Source: an uncultured Prevotellaceae bacterium (GTDB lineage Bacteria; Bacteroidota; Bacteroidia; Bacteroidales; Bacteroidaceae). From it: DNA of 42,771 bases. The stretch is from assembly GCA_902789415.1 (NCBI GenBank), contig CADAOD010000019.1, forward strand, positions 1 through 42,771. Direction: 5' to 3'. Shown piece after piece: positions 1 to 7,877 of the stretch (position 1 is the first letter of the stretch; every line of letters begins with the position of its first letter). The notes under the pieces were generated by a model. It did no database searches. It had not been told where the DNA came from and worked only from the letters and a program-made list of their open reading frames with translations. A program made the translations under genes and the position numbers.

Positions 1-669
1 CGAGGTGTACTCGAAGATATCAGCGATAATCTTCATAGAGAATGCAGGTGGGTAGATATAGGTGTTACGCACCATGAACTCCTTCAGGATATCGTTCTGA
101 TTGGTTCCTGCCATCTCCTCGAGCTGAGCGCCCTGCTCCAGACCTGCTACGATATAGAATGCCAGGATAGGCAGCACGGCACCGTTCATGGTCATTGATA
201 CAGACATCTTGTTCAAGGGGATACCTGAGAAGAGCACCTTCATGTTCTCCTCGTTACAGATACTTACACCAGCCTTACCAACATCGCCCACTACACGAGC
301 GTTATCTGGGTCGTAACCACGGTGTGTTGGAAGGTCGAAGGCTACAGAAAGACCCTTCTGGCCAGAAGCCAGGTTACGACGATAGAAGGCATTCGACTCC
401 TCAGCCGTTGAGAATCCGGCATACTGACGGATGGTCCAAGGCTTGAAAGGATACATCATCGAATACGGACCACGCAGATATGGAGGAATACCAGCTGTAA
501 AGTCGAGGTGCTCCATACCCTCAAGGTCTTCCTTTGTATATACTGGACGAACCTCGATATGCTCTGGGGTTTTCCAGTTGGCCTCAATATGATTGTCTTT
601 AATCCACTTGGCACCATCCTGAGCCTTGATGCCTGCATAGATATCAATATCTTTAAACTGTTTACGCAT
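1..669 (-). CDS. mutB: Methylmalonyl-CoA mutase large subunit, 5'-terminal part (runs off the window)
   Basis: This is the catalytic, cobalamin-dependent subunit that isomerises succinyl-CoA and (R)-methylmalonyl-CoA. Only the first 223 codons are present, starting at the ATG read from 669; the frame stays open to the window edge. The translation contains family-typical stretches such as [40 protein letters not shown] and [18 protein letters not shown], then [18 protein letters not shown], all from the substrate-binding TIM barrel. The C-terminal B12 domain lies outside. It begins 12 bases after the stop of mutA, so the two subunits form an operon driven from the promoter upstream of mutA. 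Assignment is firm; only the 3' part is unseen. Confidence 0.95.
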   Translation of the reverse strand, partial: MRKQFKDIDIYAGIKAQDGAKWIKDNHIEANWKTPEHIEVRPVYTKEDLEGMEHLDFTAGIPPYLRGPYSMMYPFKPWTIRQYAGFSTAEESNAFYRRNLASGQKGLSVAFDLPTHRGYDPDNARVVGDVGKAGVSICNEENMKVLFSGIPLNKMSVSMTMNGAVLPILAFYIVAGLEQGAQLEEMAGTNQNDILKEFMVRNTYIYPPAFSMKIIADIFEYTS

Positions 670-681
670 AATTCAAGTCTC

Positions 682-2550
682 CTATTCTTTAATACCAAGT
701 TTCTGATTATATTCTTTCAACGTCTCGAGCACGTTGCACTTTACGTGAACAAAGTTCTCGATGCCAGCTGCCTTCAGGTCTTCCATGCAAGCAGGAGCAC
801 CAGCTACCACGAACATGGCGCGACCATTAAGATACTTGAAAGCAGGGATAGCATACTCGGCATACTCATCGTCGCTCGAGCAGATAACCACGATATCGGC
901 CTTAGCCTCTAAAGCGGCATCAACACCCTCTTCAACGGTCTTGAATCCAAGGTTATCAATCACCTTATAACCAGCACAAGCCAGGAAGTTGCACGAGAAC
1001 TGTGCACGGGCCTGACGCATGGCCAGATTGCCAATAGTGAGCATGAATGCTGTAGGCACCTTGGTTTCCTCGGTATGGATGCGCAGATTCTCGAAGTCGG
1101 CAGCCAAGCGGGTGCTTTCGATACCCTTAAAGGCTACATTCTCCTCGCCCTGATGATGCACACCGCCACAACCGCAATGGTGCTTGTAGGCACGCTTGCC
1201 CTCACTCTTCTCGGTGAAGTTAGGGAACTGGTTAGTGCCCAGCAGGAACTCCTTGCGCTTGGCAGCATCGCCATGACGCTTCACGTTGGTAGCATTGATA
1301 TCGTCCTGAACGGTTCCAGCCTTGACAGCAGCCAGGAATCCACCCTCGTCTTCCACCTTCAGGAAAATCTTCCAAGCCTCCTGAGCCAGCGCATCGGTGA
1401 GGTGCTCGATATAGTAAGAACCAGCTGATGGATCGACGATACGATCGAAGTGGCTCTCCTCCTTGATCAGCAACTGCTGGTTGCGGGCTATGCGCTCAGA
1501 GAAATCGGTTGCCTCTTCGTAAGGTGCGTCAAACGGTGTAACCACCATCGAGTGAACACTACCCAGCGCAGCACTCATCGCCTCGGTCTGCGAACGCAAC
1601 AGGTTCACATAGCTATCAAACAGCGTCTGATTGTAGGTTGAGGTGGTTGCATTGATTATCATCTTGCAAGCACAGTCGCACTTAGGCTCGTACTGCTTCA
1701 CAATCTGAGCCCACAACAGGCGGGCGGCACGGAACTTGGCAATCTCCATGAAATAGTTCTCGCTCACACCCATATTAAACTTGATGCTCTTGGCTGCTGT
1801 ATCCACATCCACACCAGCATCGGTGAGCTGCTGCAGATACTCGTTACCCCAAGCCAGCGCATAACCCAGTTCTTGAACGATATAGGCACCAGCATTGTTA
1901 AGTGCATCGCTGTGAACCGAGATGCAGCGGAAGTGAGGATAATCCTTGAGCGACTCGACCAGTTTGGGACCAAAAGCGAGCACAGGTGTTACATCCTTAC
2001 CCGTCATCACAATCTTCTTCATGGGGTCCCACTCTATTGAGCCTACTATCTTTTCCTTGTCGTAACCCTTCTTGTTCCAATACGTTTTCAGGATTTCGGC
2101 CAGCTCGAGCGAATGGCGCTGACAGGTAGAGAAGTTCACCTCAACACACTCACAGTAAATGCCATCGAGCAGCGTCTCGACAGTATCCATCGAAACCAGT
2201 TTTCCTGGAATATGGAATCCTAACGAGTCGATACCCTTGTTCAGGATGTCGAGAGCCTTGGCGTTAGCGGCCTTTGGGTCGCTGGCCTCGATATTCTGGC
2301 GCACATACCACTCGTTTGAGTCCTTCTTATTACCACGCACGAACGGGAACTCGCCAGGCAGGGCATCGGGTGTTTTCAGGTTAGCCAGATCCTCACGGCG
2401 ATAGAAGGGTTGTACGTTAAAACCTTCGTTTGTTCTCCATACCAATCGCTTCTGAAAATCAGCACCTTTCAGGTCAACCTCGATTTTATCGAGCCATTCC
2501 TGAGTAGTAGGAGCAGCGAACTCGGTAAAGAGTTTCTCTTTGTTTGCCAT
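682..2550 (-). CDS. mutA: Methylmalonyl-CoA mutase small subunit
   Basis: This 622-residue protein is the non-catalytic partner of MutB in the heterodimeric mutase used for propionate formation from succinate. It has the mutase barrel in the first ~430 residues and a B12-binding-like fold at ~490-622. In that fold the cobalamin-ligating DxHxxG motif is absent (RQARAQFSCNFLACAGYKV lies there), as expected for the small subunit. Odd features are a Cys/His cluster, HHCGCGGVHH, at about residues 457-466 in the linker between the domains, and CDCAC at about 291-295. It is the first gene of the mutAB operon, reading away from the sodium-pump operon. A -7 element lies about 60 bases upstream. Confidence 0.95.
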   Translation of the reverse strand: MANKEKLFTEFAAPTTQEWLDKIEVDLKGADFQKRLVWRTNEGFNVQPFYRREDLANLKTPDALPGEFPFVRGNKKDSNEWYVRQNIEASDPKAANAKALDILNKGIDSLGFHIPGKLVSMDTVETLLDGIYCECVEVNFSTCQRHSLELAEILKTYWNKKGYDKEKIVGSIEWDPMKKIVMTGKDVTPVLAFGPKLVESLKDYPHFRCISVHSDALNNAGAYIVQELGYALAWGNEYLQQLTDAGVDVDTAAKSIKFNMGVSENYFMEIAKFRAARLLWAQIVKQYEPKCDCACKMIINATTSTYNQTLFDSYVNLLRSQTEAMSAALGSVHSMVVTPFDAPYEEATDFSERIARNQQLLIKEESHFDRIVDPSAGSYYIEHLTDALAQEAWKIFLKVEDEGGFLAAVKAGTVQDDINATNVKRHGDAAKRKEFLLGTNQFPNFTEKSEGKRAYKHHCGCGGVHHQGEENVAFKGIESTRLAADFENLRIHTEETKVPTAFMLTIGNLAMRQARAQFSCNFLACAGYKVIDNLGFKTVEEGVDAALEAKADIVVICSSDDEYAEYAIPAFKYLNGRAMFVVAGAPACMEDLKAAGIENFVHVKCNVLETLKEYNQKLGIKE

Positions 2551-2610
2551 AGATTTGATACGTTTTAATTATTATATAAGTAATGTTTTAAGTTTACTCT
2601 AAACAGTGGA

Positions 2611-2618
2611 CAAAGATA
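2611..2618 (-). promoter_or_regulatory. Bacteroidetes -7 promoter element for mutAB
   Basis: On the minus strand this reads TATCTTTG, matching the Bacteroidetes sigma-ABfr consensus TAnnTTTG, about 60 bases before the mutA ATG. No clear -33 TTTG lies at the usual 19-21 base spacing. It shares the 221-bp divergent spacer with the aspT promoter. Confidence 0.65.
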
Positions 2619-2724
2619 CAACATTTTTGCGCAAAACGGCATTTTGAAGTGTGAAAGAAATAAAAAAACACTATTTATACGAAAATTGATGCACAAAAAT
2701 GATAAAGATGAGCATTTTTTTAAC

Positions 2725-2732
2725 TACCTTTG
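2725..2732 (+). promoter_or_regulatory. Bacteroidetes -7 promoter element for the aspT-oad operon
   Basis: TACCTTTG matches TAnnTTTG, 39 bases before the ATG of the exchanger gene. A T-rich stretch precedes it, but no convincing -33 element is seen. It is divergent from the mutAB promoter about 110 bp away, so one regulator could control both halves of the propionate pathway. Confidence 0.65.
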
Positions 2733-2771
2733 CAGTCGAATTTGAGATATTTTAAAGAATAGGTATTATTT

Positions 2772-4463
2772 ATGGAATCATTTCAGTGGTTAAGTGACCT
2801 TTTTACGACGACAGACTCGGTGGCGCATATAACGCTGCTATATGCTATTGTGATAGCAATCGGAGTCTATTTAGGAAAAATTAAGTTATTTGGAGTATCA
2901 TTAGGAGTAACCTTTGTTCTGTTTGCCGGAATCCTTGCTGGACACATCGGCTTTACCGCTCCAACCCCCATTCTTACATTCGTACAGGACTTCGGACTGA
3001 TACTTTTTGTATTCATGATTGGTTTGCAGGTAGGTCCTGGATTCTTTGAGAGTTTTGGCACACAGGGCATTAAGCTCAATGCGATGGCCGCCACCGCCAT
3101 CCTGCTTAACATCCTGGTGATGTTTGCCTGCTACTACATTTTCTTCGACACAAGCAATACCAACAACCTGCCTATGATGGTTGGTACACTGTACGGTGCC
3201 GTAACTAACACCCCAGGACTTGGTGCTGCCAACGAGGCCCTCTCGACCGTATTCGGCGGCAATGCTCCTCAGATTGCATCGGCCTATGCCTGTGCTTACC
3301 CACTTGGTGTGCTGGGTATTATCGGTGCTATTATATTAGTAAGGTATATCTGCAAGGTTAAACTTGACAGCGAAGAGAAGGACCTTGAGGCTCTGGATGA
3401 GACTAACGCCAACAAGAAGCCTTACAAGATGCACCTTGAGGTAACTAACAAATACTTGGAGGGAAAGACTCTGCTGCAGGTTCACGACTTTTTGAACCGC
3501 GACTTCGTAGTATCACGTCTGGTACACGAGGGCGAGCTGTTTATCCCTAACCGCGATACCATCTTCCATCTAGGCGACCAGATGCTGATAGTATGTGCCG
3601 AGGCCGACCAGGAGGCTATCACCGCCTTTATCGGTCCTAAGCTCGACATCGACTTTGAGCAGCAGGATCAGCCTATGGTATCAAAGCGTATCGTTATTAC
3701 CAATCCTAAGGTTAACGGCAAAACATTGGCATCGCTGCACTTCTCGAGTGTTCATGGTGTTAACGTAACCCGTGTAACCCGTCACGGCATGGACATCTTT
3801 GCATCACCCACCCTGCCCCTGCAGGTAGGCGACCGCATTATGGTGGTTGGTCCTGAGGACGCTGTTGACAATGTGGCCAACAAGATGGGTAACTCTATCC
3901 GTCGTTTGGATGCACCAAACATCGCCACTATCTTCGTGGGTATCTTCATCGGACTTATCTTCGGTATGTTCCCAGTAGCTATTCCTGGCATGCCTGTACC
4001 TGTAAAGCTTGGTTTGGCAGGTGGTCCGCTCATTATCGCTATCCTGATTGGCCGTTATGGCTACAAGATACATCTGGTAACCTATACCACTACATCGGCT
4101 AACATGATGCTGCGTGAGATTGGTTTGGTGCTCTTCCTGGCATCGGTAGGTATCAAGGCTGGAGCCGGGTTCTTTGAGACTGTGGTTCAGGGCGATGGAT
4201 TGCTCTACGTGCTCACAGGTTTCCTCATCACCATCATCCCAATCCTCATCGTAGGTCCTATAGCCCGTTGGAAGTTCGGTTTCAACTACTTCACATTGGC
4301 TGGTATGTTGGCTGGTACCTATACCGATCCCCCCGCACTGGCTTATGCCAACAGCATCTGCTCTAAGGAAGCTCCTGCACTGGGCTACTCAACGGTTTAT
4401 CCGTTGGCTATGTTCCTCCGCATCTTCACAGCGCAGATTGTGGTATTGTTCTTCTGCGGCTAA
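2772..4463 (+). CDS. AspT/YidE-family transporter (aspartate:alanine exchanger-type, two RCK_C domains)
   Basis: This inner-membrane carrier has 563 residues, the usual length for the AAE family. Two homologous membrane halves (about 1-195 and 380-563) carry matching signature segments: [13 protein letters not shown] in the first and [10 protein letters not shown] in the second. Between them are two TrkA-C/RCK_C-like domains (about 215-290 and 300-372), with the typical V.G..L endings near LGDQMLIVC and VGDRIMVVG. The family includes aspartate:alanine antiporters and uncharacterised YidE/YbjL proteins, so the substrate is not fixed by sequence. It is the first gene of an operon with sodium-pump decarboxylase subunits and divergent from mutAB. 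I infer a dicarboxylate or amino-acid exchange tied to fumarate/succinate fermentation. Confidence 0.85.
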   Translation: MESFQWLSDLFTTTDSVAHITLLYAIVIAIGVYLGKIKLFGVSLGVTFVLFAGILAGHIGFTAPTPILTFVQDFGLILFVFMIGLQVGPGFFESFGTQGIKLNAMAATAILLNILVMFACYYIFFDTSNTNNLPMMVGTLYGAVTNTPGLGAANEALSTVFGGNAPQIASAYACAYPLGVLGIIGAIILVRYICKVKLDSEEKDLEALDETNANKKPYKMHLEVTNKYLEGKTLLQVHDFLNRDFVVSRLVHEGELFIPNRDTIFHLGDQMLIVCAEADQEAITAFIGPKLDIDFEQQDQPMVSKRIVITNPKVNGKTLASLHFSSVHGVNVTRVTRHGMDIFASPTLPLQVGDRIMVVGPEDAVDNVANKMGNSIRRLDAPNIATIFVGIFIGLIFGMFPVAIPGMPVPVKLGLAGGPLIIAILIGRYGYKIHLVTYTTTSANMMLREIGLVLFLASVGIKAGAGFFETVVQGDGLLYVLTGFLITIIPILIVGPIARWKFGFNYFTLAGMLAGTYTDPPALAYANSICSKEAPALGYSTVYPLAMFLRIFTAQIVVLFFCG

Positions 4464-4503
4464 CGGAGGCGACAATAAACTTATATAATAATTTACCAAC
4501 AAA

Positions 4504-5529
4504 ATGAAGAAAACCAAAATCCTGCTTAGCGGCCTATTGCTGGTCAGTGCCACGGCGATGATGGCTCAAGGAGCCAAAAACATTCGCATTAACGAGGTGC
4601 TGACCAACAATACCGCCAGCATTCAGGATGATTACGGACAAAACCACGCATGGATAGAGTTAGAGAACACCTCGTTCACTACCTATAACGTGCGTGGTAT
4701 GTATTTTACTACAGACCGTTCCGTACTCGATCCTAACATGAGTGTGCCTGAACGTATCAAGCGCATGAGCGTTATCCCCAGTGGCGAACCTCGTACGCAG
4801 ATAGGTGGGCGCCAGCACCTAATCTTCTATTGCAACGCTAACCCTGCACAGAGTAAGTTGCATCTCTCGCTCAACGTTCCCTTGTCGGAGCCCCTTTGGC
4901 TGGGATTCTACAACGGAAATGCCACCGAACTTATCGACTCAGTAACCATCCCTGCTTTGGCTGCCAATCAGAGCTATGCTCGACAGAATGCCAAGCAGTG
5001 GGCTGTAAAATCGGCCGAGAACGTTACACCTGGCATTGAGAACTTTATCAAGACTGATGAAACAAAGGACGCTTATCTGAAGCGCGAAGACCCACACGGA
5101 TTCGGCATTACCCTGCTGGCCATGGGTATTGTGTTCTTCTGTCTGGCAGTACTTTTCGTATTCTTCTGGGTTTTCGGACTCATTATGCGTAATATCGAGA
5201 TGGCCAAGAAGGTGGCAAACACCCAACCCATCAAGCCTATTACCAAGACTGTTGAGGTTACTCACGACCTGGCACATGCCACAGGTAACATTCTGCAGGA
5301 CGGTCTGAAAACCAAAGGTATCGACAAGGAGGTATATATAGCCGTTATATCGATGGCGCTGAAACAGTATCAGGACGATGTGCACGATGTTGAGAGTGGT
5401 ATAATTACCATCAAGGCTCACGATACAGGATGGAGCGACGAAGGCAGTCAGATGACTCACTTCTCTAAACCCATCATCCCAACACAGCACAATGCACCCA
5501 AAATTCCAACAACCCCAGAAATCCGTTGA
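4504..5529 (+). CDS. OadG-family sodium-pump decarboxylase subunit with an N-terminal exported lamin-tail-like domain
   Basis: The protein has 341 residues. Residues 1-21 form a signal peptide (ending AMMAQG). Residues ~25-165 form a beta-rich domain beginning IRINEVLTNNTASIQDDYG and containing WIELEN, the pattern of lamin-tail domains. A single membrane helix (~198-226, GFGITLLAMGIVFFCLAVLF) is the OadG signature. The cytoplasmic tail of ~115 residues has VYIAVISMALKQYQDDVHD. OadG anchors the complex and helps assemble alpha and beta subunits of Na+-translocating carboxylate decarboxylases. Enterobacterial OadG is under 100 residues; the long form is a Bacteroidetes version. It lies 40 bases after the exchanger and 5 bases before the ATG of the biotin carrier gene. 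Confidence 0.85.
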   Translation: MKKTKILLSGLLLVSATAMMAQGAKNIRINEVLTNNTASIQDDYGQNHAWIELENTSFTTYNVRGMYFTTDRSVLDPNMSVPERIKRMSVIPSGEPRTQIGGRQHLIFYCNANPAQSKLHLSLNVPLSEPLWLGFYNGNATELIDSVTIPALAANQSYARQNAKQWAVKSAENVTPGIENFIKTDETKDAYLKREDPHGFGITLLAMGIVFFCLAVLFVFFWVFGLIMRNIEMAKKVANTQPIKPITKTVEVTHDLAHATGNILQDGLKTKGIDKEVYIAVISMALKQYQDDVHDVESGIITIKAHDTGWSDEGSQMTHFSKPIIPTQHNAPKIPTTPEIR

Positions 5530-5534
5530 ACAAT

Positions 5535-5987
5535 ATGAATAAGTATCAGTATAAAGTACAAGGCGTTGATTACGACGTAGAGATAGAAGAAGTGGAGGGC
5601 AACGTAGCCAAAGTAGTAGTAAATGGCGTACGTTTCGACGTTGAGCTGAAGCAGCCCATCAACCCCACAAGTACACTCAAGAAGGTACACGTAGAGGCCC
5701 CCAAGACATTGGCTCGTCCTTCGATAGCCCCCGCAGCTGCACCCGTAGCCGAAAAGCCTGCTGCAACTGGCACAGGTTCGGGCATTAAAGCACCGCTGCC
5801 AGGAACCATTACAGATGTAAAGGTGAACGTAGGCGACACTGTTAAGCAAGGCGACGTAGTACTGGTGCTCGAAGCTATGAAGATGCAGAACAACATCGAG
5901 AGCGAGTACGCAGGCACCGTTACCTCTATCACCGTAAAACCTGGCGAGAGTGTGATGGAAGGCGCTGTCCTTATGACCATCGGATAG
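5535..5987 (+). CDS. Biotin carrier subunit of the sodium-pump (methylmalonyl-CoA) decarboxylase
   Basis: This 150-residue protein carries biotin between the carboxyltransferase and the membrane decarboxylase. The C-terminal half (~75-150) is a biotinyl domain with the diagnostic motif EAMKM; the modified lysine is residue 116. It is preceded by an Ala/Pro-rich flexible linker (PSIAPAAAPVAEKPAATG). The N-terminal ~50 residues (YKVQGVDYDVEIEEVEGNVA) match the small leading domain of these subunits. I use the ATG at 5535; a TTG nine bases upstream overlaps the oadG stop and is less likely. By context with mutAB the substrate is probably methylmalonyl-CoA, though oxaloacetate decarboxylase has the same architecture. 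Confidence 0.9.
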   Translation: MNKYQYKVQGVDYDVEIEEVEGNVAKVVVNGVRFDVELKQPINPTSTLKKVHVEAPKTLARPSIAPAAAPVAEKPAATGTGSGIKAPLPGTITDVKVNVGDTVKQGDVVLVLEAMKMQNNIESEYAGTVTSITVKPGESVMEGAVLMTIG

Positions 5988-6017
5988 TTGACAGTTGATA
6001 ATTGATAGTTGACAATT
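5988..6017 (+). repeat. 7-bp tandem repeat in the biotin carrier/oadB gap
   Basis: Four heptamers of the form TTGAYAR (TTGACAG, TTGATAA, TTGATAG, TTGACAA) plus a half unit fill the whole 30-bp gap between the stop of the biotin carrier gene and the ATG of oadB. Related heptad arrays occur at four other gene borders in this window. Confidence 0.8.
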
Positions 6018-7175
6018 ATGGATTTAGGACAGTTTATCATACAGAACTTTCATGAGTTCCTTACCTACACAGCCTTTGCCAATGCTACGGTAGGAAACCT
6101 GATCATGATTGCTGTGGGAGCCTTCTTTATCTGGCTCGCCATCAAGAAAGACTTTGAGCCACTGCTGCTCGTCCCCATCGGACTGGGCATCATTCTTGGC
6201 AACATCCCCTTCCGTGCTGATGCAGGACTTGAGATAGGACTATACGAAGATAACTCGGTGCTTAACATCTTCTATCAAGGTGTGCGCCAAGGTTGGTATC
6301 CACCACTTATCTTCTTGGGCATTGGTGCCATGACCGACTTTACAGCCCTGTTGGCTAACCCCAAGTTAATGCTGATTGGCGCTGCAGCACAGTTTGGTAT
6401 TTTTGGCGCCTATATGGTTGCCTTGGCTATGGGATTCGAGCCCTCGCAGGCTGCAGGTATCGCCATCATTGGTGGTGCCGATGGTCCTACCGCTATCTTC
6501 CTCAGCTCAAAGCTGTCGCCCAACCTGATGGGAGCCATCGCCGTTTGTGCCTATAGCTACATGGCATTGGTACCTGTTATCCAGCCATTCATCATGCGCC
6601 TGCTCACCACCGATAAGGAGCGCGTTATCAAGATGAAACCTGGTCGCGAGGTATCGCAAACAGAGCGCATTCTGTTCCCCATCATCGGCCTTCTGCTCAC
6701 TACCTTTATCGTACCATCAGGCCTGCCCTTGTTGGGTATGCTGTTCTTTGGTAACCTGCTGAAGGAGAGTGGTAAGACCACCCGTTTGGCAAAGACTGCA
6801 GGTGCAGCACTCAACGATATCGTCGTCATGCTGTTAGGCTTAACCGTTGGCTGCTCAACACAGGCCAGCGAGTTCCTGACCTTCAACACCATCAAGATTT
6901 TTGCCTTAGGTGCTATGGCCTTTATGATTGCCACCGCATCGGGTGTTTGCTTTGTTAAGCTGATGAACCTGTTCCTGCCCGAAGGCAAGAAACTGAACCC
7001 GCTGATTGGTAACGCAGGCGTAAGTGCCGTACCAATGGCAGCACGTATATCTAACAACCTCGGTTTGGAGTACGACCGTCACAACTTCCTGCTCATGCAC
7101 GCCATGGGTCCTAACGTAGCTGGTGTGATTGGTTCGGCTGTAGCCGCAGGTGCATTATTAGGATTCTTATCATGA
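6018..7175 (+). CDS. oadB: Sodium ion-translocating decarboxylase beta subunit
   Basis: This 385-residue, highly hydrophobic protein is the membrane subunit that decarboxylates carboxybiotin and pumps Na+ outward. Conserved family stretches are GIIIGNIPF-like GIILGNIPFRADAGLEIG, FLGIGAMTDFTALLANP, AAGIAIIGGADGPTAIF (the D-G-P-T sodium-binding region), NDIVVMLLGLTVG and GNAGVSAVPMAARISNNLG. I place the start at ATG 6018; a TTG nine bases upstream lies inside a tandem repeat. Its stop overlaps the ATG of the downstream regulator by four bases (ATGA). The alpha (carboxyltransferase) subunit is not adjacent and not in the window. Confidence 0.93.
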   Translation: MDLGQFIIQNFHEFLTYTAFANATVGNLIMIAVGAFFIWLAIKKDFEPLLLVPIGLGIILGNIPFRADAGLEIGLYEDNSVLNIFYQGVRQGWYPPLIFLGIGAMTDFTALLANPKLMLIGAAAQFGIFGAYMVALAMGFEPSQAAGIAIIGGADGPTAIFLSSKLSPNLMGAIAVCAYSYMALVPVIQPFIMRLLTTDKERVIKMKPGREVSQTERILFPIIGLLLTTFIVPSGLPLLGMLFFGNLLKESGKTTRLAKTAGAALNDIVVMLLGLTVGCSTQASEFLTFNTIKIFALGAMAFMIATASGVCFVKLMNLFLPEGKKLNPLIGNAGVSAVPMAARISNNLGLEYDRHNFLLMHAMGPNVAGVIGSAVAAGALLGFLS

Positions 7176-7765
7176 ACAATAGACCCAAGATAGCTATCAT
7201 CGACCCCAATACCCTATCGGCGTTGGGGTTGAAGGCTATCCTTCAGAACGTCATGCCCATCATGACGGTTGACACATTCGGATCGTTCTCAGAACTTGAA
7301 GCCAACGAGCCCGAGAGTTATTTCCACTACTTTACAGCTATGTCGGTAGTAGTAGAGAACATGGCATTCTTTACTGAGCACAAGCGCAAAACCATCGTGC
7401 TCACGCTGTCGCTCGACACCATGTCGCAGCTGTCAGACTTTAAATGTCTGTGCGTAAACGTGCCAGAACCCGAGTTGGTGCGCTCGTTACTGATGCTGGA
7501 GCAGCATGCCCACGGCAAAGGCGAACATCTGCCGCCTATGCCAGCTATCTTGAGTCAGAAAATCCTGTCGGATCGCGAAATCGAAGTAATGTCGCTGATT
7601 GTACAGGGATATATCAACAAGGAGATTGCCGACAAGTTGAATATAGGCTTGGCTACGGTGATTACCCATCGTAAGAACATCATGGACAAATTGGGCATGA
7701 AGAGTGTTTCGGCACTTACCATCTATGCCGTGATGCATGGCTACGTTGACATCAACAAAATATAG
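7172..7765 (+). CDS. LuxR-type transcription regulator with a degenerate receiver domain
   Basis: The protein has 197 residues. The C-terminal part (~130-190) is a GerE/LuxR helix-turn-helix with LSDREIEVMSLIVQGYINKE, then IADKLNIGLATVITHRKNIMDKLG, close to the NarL-family consensus. The N-terminal ~115 residues begin like a receiver (IAIIDPNTLSALGLKAIL), but the phosphoacceptor position after the third strand is Glu62 (SVVVEN) rather than Asp, so it may work without phosphorylation. It is translationally coupled to oadB and probably regulates this operon, or the divergent mutAB genes; that role is inferred from position only. A 112-bp gap follows before the next promoter. Confidence 0.85.
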   Translation: MNNRPKIAIIDPNTLSALGLKAILQNVMPIMTVDTFGSFSELEANEPESYFHYFTAMSVVVENMAFFTEHKRKTIVLTLSLDTMSQLSDFKCLCVNVPEPELVRSLLMLEQHAHGKGEHLPPMPAILSQKILSDREIEVMSLIVQGYINKEIADKLNIGLATVITHRKNIMDKLGMKSVSALTIYAVMHGYVDINKI

Positions 7766-7832
7766 CGCAAAGGTTTTCGTGGTTTTTTAAGCATTTCATG
7801 ATTTTAAATTTGGAGTTTTCGTAAAATAAGTC

Positions 7833-7840
7833 TATCTTTG
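7833..7840 (+). promoter_or_regulatory. -33/-7 promoter for the tagaturonate reductase-uvrA run
   Basis: TATCTTTG is a perfect TAnnTTTG -7 element, with TTTG at 7809-7812 exactly 20 bases upstream as the -33 element. It lies 37 bases before the ATG of the reductase. Confidence 0.75.
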
Positions 7841-7877
7841 CACTCGAAAGTATTAACAATTAAAACAATATTTAGAA

